Shown here: piece by piece, positions 17,282-23,415 of the stretch
Layout of the letters: each line of letters opens with the position of its first letter
Position numbering within the stretch: the first letter of the stretch is position 1
Source: GYS-P2D sp964414425
GTDB taxonomy: Bacteria; Bacteroidota; Bacteroidia; Chitinophagales; Saprospiraceae
Length of the DNA stretch: 23,415 bases
Direction of reading: 5' to 3'
Assembly (NCBI GenBank): GCA_964414425.1
Contig: CAYPWL010000045.1
Coordinates: 1 to 23,415, forward strand
Notes under the pieces: generated by a model
The model's input: only the letters and a program-made list of their open reading frames with translations
The model's database searches: none
What the model was told of the DNA's origin: nothing
Translations under genes and position numbers: made by a program

Positions 17282-20019
17282 GCGAACGCTTCTTCTACTA
17301 AAGCCTGTTGCTGCTGATCATGCACTTTCTTGAATCCTGTCGCCGGAGACGCACTGACCTTACGACCCACAAACTCTATACTTGGATCTCTCCAAAAGCT
17401 TAATAGATACTGCCAAGCACCCATGTTGAGCGGCTCTTCTTGGACCCAACGGATTTTAGCTTTTTTGTACTTTTTAAATATCGCATCAACCTGCTCTTGG
17501 GGATACGGATATAACTGCTCTAATCTGATGATCGCCGTATCTGTCCGTTTGTCATCTCTTTGCTTAGCGAGTAGGTCATAATATACCTTGCCCGTACAGA
17601 GCAGTAAAGTCTTTACCTTCTTAGGATCTGCATTAGGATCATCATAGACCTCTTGGAACTTGTTATTAGTCGTGAGGTCTTTGATATCAGATACACACTC
17701 TGGATGTCTAAACAGAGACTTAGGCGACATCACGATGAGCGGTTTTCTAAAGTCTCTCTTGAGTTGTCGACGAATGGCGTGAAAGAAGTTAGCTGGCTTA
17801 GTGATGTTAGCCACTGTAATATTATATTCTGCGCTGGACTGTAAGAACCTCTCCATACGAGCCGAGCTATGCTCTGGTCCCTGACCTTCGTATCCATGAG
17901 GTAATAACATAATCAAGCCACTCATACGCTGCCACTTGCTCTCACCTGCGGTGATAAACTGATCGACCATACTCTGCGCTCCATTGTAGAAGTCTCCAAA
18001 CTGTGCCTCCCAGATTACAAGTGCATTTGGTGTTGCTAAAGAATATCCGTATTCAAATCCAAGCACACCAAATTCTGATAGCAAGGAGTTGTAGATCTGA
18101 AACTGACCTTCCTTATCAGCGAGGCCCTCGAGTCTATTATAAGGCTCGTACGTTTTCGCATCAAAGAACACAGCATGTCTGTGCGAGAATGTGCCACGCT
18201 TGACATCCTGTCCGCTGATTCTGATTGGCGTCTGCTCGAGCAAGATGGATCCATAGGCTATTAACTCTGCCAATGCCCAATCGACCTGATTCTTGTCAAG
18301 AAACTTTTGTTTGCCTTTCTGCAGACGGGCAATCTTACTCAGTGGATTGAACCCTTCCTTAAGTGTCATCAAGTGCTCGATGATCTTATCAATTTTAGCC
18401 TTGCTGACTCCGGTCTTAGGCGAAGTCAAGAAGTCAGCAGCATCAGTAGTCTTCTTAAGCTTGCGCCACTCTTGCTCAGGCTCTTGGTATACATATGGCA
18501 GGGGCTTCTGTTTTACTTCATCCAGGCGCTCTTGGAGATCATTCCAGAAGGTCTGCTCCATTTCCTCCGCCATGCTCTTCTCCACATCTCCGGCGGCTGA
18601 TAGTTTTGCTACATAGAGCTCTCTTGGATCTTTATGACTATTGATAAACTTGTACATCTCTGGCTGCGTAAACTTCGGATCATCGCCCTCGTTGTGGCCA
18701 TGTCGACGATAACACACCATATCGATGAATACGTCATTATTAAATTCTTGACGGTATGCTGTCGCTAATTCTACAGCAAACACTAATGCCTCTGGATCGT
18801 CACCATTTACATGGAATACTGGCGCTTGAACCAAGCTTGCAACTCCAGTACAATAGGTAGAAGATCTCGCATCATCGTAGTCAGTAGTAAAACCTACCTG
18901 ATTATTGATGACCATGTGTATAGTGCCGCCTGTATAATACCCTTCGAGCTGACTCATCTGCACCGTCTCATACACGATGCCTTGACCAGCTATAGCAGCA
19001 TCACCATGGATTAGGATAGGTAATATGGCATCATAATCACGATCATACAATAAATCGGCCTTGGCTCTGGCAAATCCTTGAACGACTGTATTAACCGCTT
19101 CGAGGTGAGAGGGGTTAGGCACTAACTTGAGATGAACCTCATTGCCACTATCGGTCTTGACCATCGAGCTAAAACCGAGGTGATATTTCACATCACCGTC
19201 ACCAAAACTATTTTCTGGTACTGCATTACCCTCAAATTCATTGAAGATATGCTCATAGGTCTTACCCATGATATTAGCCAATACATTGAGACGCCCTCTG
19301 TGGGCCATGCCGATGATGACTTCTTTTACCCCTTTAGAGGCACCTGTCGTAATGATTGCGTCAAGACCTGCGATGATGGACTCTCCTCCCTCCAGAGAGA
19401 ATCTTTTTTGGCCTACATATTTCTTATTTAAGAAACTCTCAAATCCTACTGCGCCATTGAGCTTATGGAGAATTCTTTTTTTCTTTTCTATGCTGAGGCC
19501 ATACGAGCTATCGAGAGAGCGCTCTTCGATTTGTTTTCTCAGCCACATACGTTTGGCTCGATCCTCAATATGACTGTATTCAAATCCTATATTACCTGTG
19601 TAGATCTTACGGAGTTTCGCAATGATCTCTTTTAGGGTAGCATTTTTAAGACCAATCTCCTCTCCTGCATTAAAGGACTTTTCGAGATCTTGATCTGATA
19701 GATTATAATCTGCTAAGTCCAGATGTGGCCGGTGATCACGACGTTCCATGATCGGATTAGTCGTGGATAGGAGATGTCCTCGATCTCTAAACCCGTGGAT
19801 AATTGACATCACACCAAGCTCTTTGGATAAGTCCCCACTTGCTGTACTAGTGGATGATCCATTTGACTGAGTTTCATGACCATTGGTGGAACCAAACTCA
19901 AAGCCTTGGAAGAATGATCTCCATCCATCTTCTACGGAAGCTGGATCGGCTTGATATTTCTGGTACATGGACTCTATAAAGGTGGGATGCGCATTAAAAA
20001 CGTAGGAATAATCTGACAT
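17278..20019 (-). CDS. sucA: 2-oxoglutarate dehydrogenase E1 component
   Basis: The thiamine diphosphate-dependent E1 of the 2-oxoglutarate dehydrogenase complex decarboxylates 2-oxoglutarate and passes the succinyl group to E2 lipoyl. Translated from ATG 20019 it has 913 residues; a GTG 27 nt upstream is open but the ATG matches the family start (MSDYSYVFNAHPTFIE). The N-terminal E2-binding segment (1-45) is followed by MAHRGRLNVLANI (238-250), the ThDP/Mg HGDAAIAGQG site (about 338-347), and YRRHGHNEGDDP (437-448). The C-terminus carries the transketolase-like pyrimidine domain and ends GFKKVHDQQQQALVEEAFA. No E2 gene (sucB) follows: the next gene is the convergent plsC. E2 must therefore lie elsewhere. 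Confidence 0.96.
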   Translation of the reverse strand: MSDYSYVFNAHPTFIESMYQKYQADPASVEDGWRSFFQGFEFGSTNGHETQSNGSSTSTASGDLSKELGVMSIIHGFRDRGHLLSTTNPIMERRDHRPHLDLADYNLSDQDLEKSFNAGEEIGLKNATLKEIIAKLRKIYTGNIGFEYSHIEDRAKRMWLRKQIEERSLDSSYGLSIEKKKRILHKLNGAVGFESFLNKKYVGQKRFSLEGGESIIAGLDAIITTGASKGVKEVIIGMAHRGRLNVLANIMGKTYEHIFNEFEGNAVPENSFGDGDVKYHLGFSSMVKTDSGNEVHLKLVPNPSHLEAVNTVVQGFARAKADLLYDRDYDAILPILIHGDAAIAGQGIVYETVQMSQLEGYYTGGTIHMVINNQVGFTTDYDDARSSTYCTGVASLVQAPVFHVNGDDPEALVFAVELATAYRQEFNNDVFIDMVCYRRHGHNEGDDPKFTQPEMYKFINSHKDPRELYVAKLSAAGDVEKSMAEEMEQTFWNDLQERLDEVKQKPLPYVYQEPEQEWRKLKKTTDAADFLTSPKTGVSKAKIDKIIEHLMTLKEGFNPLSKIARLQKGKQKFLDKNQVDWALAELIAYGSILLEQTPIRISGQDVKRGTFSHRHAVFFDAKTYEPYNRLEGLADKEGQFQIYNSLLSEFGVLGFEYGYSLATPNALVIWEAQFGDFYNGAQSMVDQFITAGESKWQRMSGLIMLLPHGYEGQGPEHSSARMERFLQSSAEYNITVANITKPANFFHAIRRQLKRDFRKPLIVMSPKSLFRHPECVSDIKDLTTNNKFQEVYDDPNADPKKVKTLLLCTGKVYYDLLAKQRDDKRTDTAIIRLEQLYPYPQEQVDAIFKKYKKAKIRWVQEEPLNMGAWQYLLSFWRDPSIEFVGRKVSASPATGFKKVHDQQQQALVEEAFA

Positions 20020-20214
20020 CAGTTTGTATGTTATCTGAACTCTCACAAATATGCTTCAAATTATGATCTCATAGTAGACTTAAAGAATAATATTATGTAT
20101 AACATACATATATTGAAAGATTAGTCTTATTCCTGATGCTATAAGATATGAGAGGGCTTGGAAACAGATGATTTCAATACGCTTAAAAAATACTAATCTA
20201 TCAGCGTTATAATT

Positions 20215-21762
20215 TTAAGCCAGATCGAATACAACTCGATTGTCTTTTTCCTTACCTCCTTCTAACATGTTAACATCAACGATATTATCGGCCTTGTTGA
20301 GCAGTTTACGACATCGTGCGCTGAGGTGTGCGAGCTGTACGGTTTTACCTTCTGCTTTGTAGCGTTGTGTGATTTTATTGAGTGCTTCTATACCAGACAT
20401 ATCCGCTACTCGACTTTCATAAAAATCTATAACGACTACATCAGGGTCATTATGTACATCGAACTTGTCATTGAACGCTGTCACCGAACCAAAGAAAAGT
20501 GGTCCATATATCTCATAATGCTTGACGCCAGCATCATCTGTATGCTTACGTGCACGTATACGCTTGGCATTTTCCCAAGAGAACGATAAGGCTGAGATAA
20601 TGACACCTATCAAGACGGCAAGAGCCAGGTTGTGTAGGAACACCGTAATTAATGATACCAGCACCATAACCACTACATCGTGATTGGGCATTTTGCCAAA
20701 GGCCTTGAGGCTTGACCACTCAAAGGTGCCTATAGCCACCATAATCATCAGACCAGTCAATGCGGCCATCGGCAATTGCTCGATGATAGGTGCTCCAAAC
20801 ATGATAAAGACAAGTAGCATAACTGATGCCACGATTCCAGATAATCGCTCTCTTGCCCCAGCTGAGATATTGATCAGTGATTGTCCGATCATCGCACATC
20901 CACCCATACCTGAGAATAATCCTGTCACGAAATTGGCTAAGCCTTGAGCGATACACTCTCTGTTACCATCACCACGAGTCTCAGTAATCTCGTCTATGAG
21001 GTTGAGCGTAAGTAAGCTTTCTATCAGACCTACGCTGGCTATAATCACTGAGTAGGGAAGTATAACTATAAAGGCCTCCCATGTCAATGGTATTTCAGGG
21101 ATGTGGAATGGTGGGAATCCTCCATTAATTGAGGCAATGTCTCCAACGGTTTTTGTATTTACTCCGAAGCCAATTACGATAGCAGAGATCACAAGGATAG
21201 CTGTCAGTGAGGCCGGTACGACTTTGGTGATTTTAGGTAATCCCCAGATGATAAACATGGTCAAGAGGACTAATCCCAGCATCATATATAGTGTGCCGCC
21301 AGTCATCCATGTTAATCCATCTGCTCCTGCAACTTTAAATTGATCCAGTTGTGCCAGAAAGATCACTATGGCGAGCCCGTTGACGAATCCAAACATGACT
21401 GGATGGGGCACCAATCTGATAAATTTTCCCAATTTGAAGACACCTGCGAGGAATTGCATGACACCTGCCAACACTACAGCAGCAAAAATGTACTCAACAC
21501 CATGACTCTTGGCCAATGCGACGATAACCACTGCAACCGCTCCTGTAGCTCCTGAAATCATCCCTGGACGTCCTCCAAGTATAGATGTGATTAAGCCAAT
21601 GCTAAATGCTGCATATAGCCCTGTGAGTGGTGACAATCCCGCAATAAGTGCAAAAGCGATGGCCTCCGGAACTAACGCTAACGCTACAGTTAGCCCTGAG
21701 AGTATTTCATTTTTATAATTAACGGTAACATCTGAGCCTGAGAGTCTAAATATCGATTTCAT
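20215..21762 (-). CDS. SulP/SLC26-family anion transporter with STAS domain
   Basis: A 515-residue inner-membrane transporter. Residues 1-390 are hydrophobic with 12-14 helices. They begin with ILSGLTVALALVPEAIAFAL, the conserved SulP first helix, followed by GLYAAFSIGLITSILGGRPG and SGATGAVAVVIVAL. The C-terminal 395-515 is a cytoplasmic STAS domain (HYEIYGPLFFGSV, VVVIDFYESRVADMSGIEAL). SulP proteins in bacteria move sulfate, bicarbonate or C4-dicarboxylates; there is no adjacent carbonic anhydrase or sulfate assimilation gene to choose between them. An exact -7 box lies 17 bp before the start codon. Confidence 0.93.
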   Translation of the reverse strand: MKSIFRLSGSDVTVNYKNEILSGLTVALALVPEAIAFALIAGLSPLTGLYAAFSIGLITSILGGRPGMISGATGAVAVVIVALAKSHGVEYIFAAVVLAGVMQFLAGVFKLGKFIRLVPHPVMFGFVNGLAIVIFLAQLDQFKVAGADGLTWMTGGTLYMMLGLVLLTMFIIWGLPKITKVVPASLTAILVISAIVIGFGVNTKTVGDIASINGGFPPFHIPEIPLTWEAFIVILPYSVIIASVGLIESLLTLNLIDEITETRGDGNRECIAQGLANFVTGLFSGMGGCAMIGQSLINISAGARERLSGIVASVMLLVFIMFGAPIIEQLPMAALTGLMIMVAIGTFEWSSLKAFGKMPNHDVVVMVLVSLITVFLHNLALAVLIGVIISALSFSWENAKRIRARKHTDDAGVKHYEIYGPLFFGSVTAFNDKFDVHNDPDVVVIDFYESRVADMSGIEALNKITQRYKAEGKTVQLAHLSARCRKLLNKADNIVDVNMLEGGKEKDNRVVFDLA

Positions 21763-21779
21763 GGAAGAGAATTAAAGCG

Positions 21780-21787
21780 CAAAGATA
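21780..21787 (-). promoter_or_regulatory. Putative -7 promoter element of the sulP gene
   Basis: On the minus strand this reads TATCTTTG, an exact TAnnTTTG, ending 17 bp before the ATG at 21762. The predicted leader is only about ten nucleotides. No clear TTG -33 element is seen at the normal distance. Confidence 0.5.
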
Positions 21788-21917
21788 CCCCTTATGAAAT
21801 TAAATTTGCCGAATAAGCGATTGGTCCATCTTTTGAGAAATAAAATATGGATAATAGAAATAATTGATTAATTAAATACTTAATTATGTGTCTTATATAT
21901 GGTATTGATTCTTTATG

Positions 21918-21944
21918 TGATCTGCCGGGAGGCTTGGCAGATCA
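21918..21944. repeat. Perfect 9-bp hairpin TGATCTGCC/GGCAGATCA
   Basis: Arms 21918-21926 and 21936-21944 are exact reverse complements around a 9-nt GGGAGGCTT loop, with weaker G-T and A-T pairing outside. No T-run follows on either strand, so it is not a standard intrinsic terminator. Confidence 0.6.
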
Positions 21945-22071
21945 TGTGCTCTGTCATATGATCCGATGCTATGATAGTACTCGGAGGAGTCTGATGTAAA
22001 TAGATCGGGAGCGCTCACATCGCATGATGTGCGGCCTGATACTTAGGTAGAATAGGGGCGTCTTTTAGTCC

Positions 22072-22107
22072 AAATAAAAAAGGAAGCTCAAACAAATGAA
22101 CTTCCTT
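22072..22107 (-). terminator. Intrinsic terminator after tRNA-Lys
   Basis: Read on the minus strand just downstream of the tRNA 3' end: AAGGAAGTTCA, a 6-nt TTTGTT loop, TGAGCTTCCTT, then TTTTATTT. The 11-bp stem has one G-T wobble, and the U-rich tail follows at once. This is the clearest terminator in the window. Confidence 0.85.
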
Positions 22108-22109
22108 CG

Positions 22110-22182
22110 TGACCGGTCTGGGGCTCGAACCCAGGACCCACGCCTTAAAAGGGCGTTGCTCTACCAACTGAGCTAACCGGTC
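22110..22182 (-). tRNA. tRNA-Lys (anticodon UUU)
   Basis: The minus strand folds into a complete 73-nt cloverleaf: acceptor GACCGGT/ACCGGTC, D arm GCTC-AGTTGGTA-GAGC, anticodon arm ACGCC-CTTTTAA-GGCGT, a 5-nt variable loop, T arm CTGGG-TTCGAGC-CCCAG and discriminator A. The anticodon is TTT (lysine). CCA is not encoded. A two-box promoter upstream and an intrinsic terminator downstream make it a single-gene transcription unit. Confidence 0.97.
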
Positions 22183-22219
22183 TTTACATACGGTTTTGCC
22201 CGCCTATATAACGGGAGCG

Positions 22220-22252
22220 CAAAGGTATCTGTTTCTAATTGAATTATTCAAA
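22220..22252 (-). promoter_or_regulatory. Promoter of tRNA-Lys with both -33 and -7 boxes
   Basis: On the minus strand a TTTG box (22249-22252) is followed after 21 bp by TACCTTTG (22220-22227), an exact TAnnTTTG. The box ends 37 bp before the mature tRNA 5' end, leaving a short 5' leader for RNase P. The -33 region overlaps a 13-bp perfect palindrome, TTGAATTATTCAA, at 22239-22251. This is the best promoter in the window and supports a Bacteroidota origin. Confidence 0.75.
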
Positions 22253-22290
22253 TACAATTGTAGATATTTTTCAGCTTTCTTTTCACGGTA

Positions 22291-23325
22291 TTAAGGAGCA
22301 GGGTTTGGAATCGTTTTTTGTACCTCATTGATTTCCTTAATGCAATCTTTAGATAGCTCAATATTTATTGATCCAATATTTTCTTTGAGCTGGTCCATCT
22401 TAGTAGCTCCGATGATGGTTGCTGTGACAAATTCTTGCTGATTAATCCAAGCCAAACTCATCTCTGCTGGTGTTATTCCATACTTCTCGGCAATCTTGAT
22501 GTAATGCTCAGTAGCCTTGTGACATTGCTCTGTGCTATACCTGCTCATGGTCTTAAACTTATTGATTCTGTCTGTAGGGACATCGACTTTTTTGTGGTAC
22601 TTACCGCTCAACATACCAAATGCCATCGGGCTGTAAGCTATCAGACCTGCTTTCTCTCTGATGGACATCTCAGACATGCCTGTTTCGTAAGCCCTATTGA
22701 GTAGGCTGTATGGATTTTGTACTGTCATGACTCTTGGGAGCCCATGTACAGCATGGAGTTTCAGGTATTCCATTAATCCCCAAGGGGTTTCATTGGAGAT
22801 ACCTATATATCTGATTTTTCCAGCATCTACTTGCTCTTGCAAGCCTTGGAGGATGGTTAAAAAGTTGTTCTCCCAACGATCCTTTTTATGATACCCTCTC
22901 ACACCGAAAAAATTAGTCTTCCGAGCAGGCCAGTGTATCTGGTATAGATCGATGTAATCTGTCTGCAATCTCTGGAGACTCTTGTCTACCGCTTCGCTTA
23001 TAGTTTGCTTGGTATAATCTGGCGACTCTCTGATATGAGAGGTGTAAGGCCCCGGTCCAGCAATCTTAGTAGCTATGATAAGGTCATCACGCTTCGCTCT
23101 CTTATTCAACCAAGTGCCGATATATTCCTCGGTCCGTCCCGATGTCTCGCCGCGAGCTGGGACAGGATACAATTCTGCAGTATCTATGAAGTTTACGCCC
23201 TGAGATACAGCATAATCTAATTGCTCATGTGCTTCGGCTTCAGTATTCTGTTCGCCATAGGTCATAGTACCTAGGCATATTACACTAACATCTATATCGG
23301 TTACCCCTAATTTTCTGTATTTCAT
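22291..23325 (-). CDS. NADP(H)-dependent aldo/keto reductase, Tas-like
   Basis: A cytoplasmic (alpha/beta)8-barrel oxidoreductase of 344 residues that reduces carbonyl compounds with NADPH. It starts MKYRKLGVTDIDVSVICLGTM, the typical AKR opening. The catalytic tetrad is visible: D48 and Y53 in FIDTAELYPVP, K87 in ATKIAG and H131 in YQIHWPAR. The cofactor-side GISNETPWG and the late IIGATKMDQLKENI segment are also present. The YPVP sequence after the catalytic tyrosine and the insertion HWPARKTNFFGVRG are shared with E. coli Tas and related AKRs, which is why I choose that subgroup. The physiological substrate is unknown. It stands alone; a perfect dyad lies 59-83 bp upstream of the start. 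Confidence 0.92.
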   Translation of the reverse strand: MKYRKLGVTDIDVSVICLGTMTYGEQNTEAEAHEQLDYAVSQGVNFIDTAELYPVPARGETSGRTEEYIGTWLNKRAKRDDLIIATKIAGPGPYTSHIRESPDYTKQTISEAVDKSLQRLQTDYIDLYQIHWPARKTNFFGVRGYHKKDRWENNFLTILQGLQEQVDAGKIRYIGISNETPWGLMEYLKLHAVHGLPRVMTVQNPYSLLNRAYETGMSEMSIREKAGLIAYSPMAFGMLSGKYHKKVDVPTDRINKFKTMSRYSTEQCHKATEHYIKIAEKYGITPAEMSLAWINQQEFVTATIIGATKMDQLKENIGSINIELSKDCIKEINEVQKTIPNPAP

Positions 23326-23383
23326 AATGTCTATCTTTCCAAAACATTTGCAAATAAGGTATTAAAGATCAATGTGCCAACGA

Positions 23384-23408
23384 AAATGTGAACTATTGCT
23401 TCACATTT
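23384..23408. promoter_or_regulatory. Perfect 9-bp dyad upstream of the aldo/keto reductase gene
   Basis: AAATGTGAA (23384-23392) and TTCACATTT (23400-23408) are perfect reverse complements around a 7-bp centre. The half-sites recall the CRP/FNR-type TGTGA...TCACA, but here the spacing between them is 9 bp rather than 6, so it may bind a different dimeric regulator. It lies 59 bp upstream of the aldo/keto reductase start, or may belong to a gene beyond the window. Confidence 0.5.
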
Positions 23409-23415
23409 GGTTTGT

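Larger units (their letters stand above)
21763..22071. other. Intergenic region between sulP and tRNA-Lys with hairpins and a start-less frame
   Basis: No confident gene. It holds the sulP -7 box, an AT-rich part (21788-21900), and a more GC-rich part (21905-22070) with two perfect hairpins: a 9-bp stem at 21918-21944 and a 6-bp stem at 22016-22031. The minus strand is open for 49 codons between stops at 22043-22045 and 21893-21895, with no ATG; it contains SDSSEYYHSIGSYDRAHDLP. This could be a gene relic, a dispersed repeat or an RNA. I recognise no RNA family. Confidence 0.4.

Noticed and set aside
20020..20046. GTG start for SucA nine codons upstream
   Set aside because: The internal ATG gives the family-typical N-terminus, and ATG is preferred by the neighbours.
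23347..23357. TTGCAAATAAG found at both window ends (also 1-11), possibly flanking repeats of a mobile element
   Set aside because: An 11-mer repeated once in 23 kb is expected by chance many times over, and nothing inside looks mobile.
23384..23408. Classical CRP site
   Set aside because: Half-sites match but the spacing is 9 bp instead of 6, so I report only an unassigned dyad.

Overview
The window looks like an ordinary chromosomal segment from a Bacteroidota bacterium, probably a gliding, T9SS-bearing lineage such as Saprospiria or Cytophagia (the class is inference). Four things point that way: a secreted enzyme with a type IX secretion (Por) C-terminal signal; several exact TAnnTTTG -7 promoter elements in place of TATAAT; almost no Shine-Dalgarno sequences; and a DUF4369-like/TlpA thioredoxin protein typical of the phylum. 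I see no transposase, integrase, phage gene, CRISPR array or defence island.

Layout. (1) 1-411 is a mostly empty leader with a small inverted repeat and a -7 element before argS. (2) 412-5456, plus strand: a compact operon argS-glnS-pyrR-pyrB with gaps of 14, 5 and 1 nt, joining two class I aminoacyl-tRNA synthetases to the first committed step of pyrimidine synthesis and its PRPP-binding regulator. (3) 5553-6971, plus: an exported thioredoxin-like protein. (4) 7159-15161, minus strand, read from high to low coordinates: rhlE, rlmH, an integral membrane protein, a secreted GH5 glycosidase with two CBM6-like modules and a T9SS signal, then an alpha-oxoamine synthase of the serine palmitoyltransferase/capnine synthase type, a two-domain VOC protein, and the wreck of a small membrane protein. 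(5) 15349-17281, plus: an exported thioredoxin-fold protein without redox cysteines and a PlsC-type acyltransferase. (6) 17278-21762, minus: sucA, overlapping plsC tail to tail by 4 bp, and a SulP anion transporter. (7) 21763-22290: a structured intergenic stretch and a tRNA-Lys(UUU) with a clear promoter and terminator. (8) 22291-23325, minus: a Tas-like aldo/keto reductase, with a perfect dyad upstream at the window edge.

How the genes work together. The most suggestive group is the alpha-oxoamine synthase, VOC protein and decayed membrane-protein gene (gaps 3 and 12 nt). This looks like a long-chain-base (sphingolipid or sulfonolipid) operon with an accessory VOC protein of unknown role. 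The decayed third gene carries a frameshift that a 7-bp slippage deletion would explain, plus an in-frame stop. The rest is housekeeping: translation (argS, glnS, tRNA-Lys, rlmH, rhlE), pyrimidine synthesis, the TCA cycle (sucA) and phospholipid synthesis (plsC). I found no convincing evidence of a wholly new multi-gene system; the lipid-type operon is the best lead.
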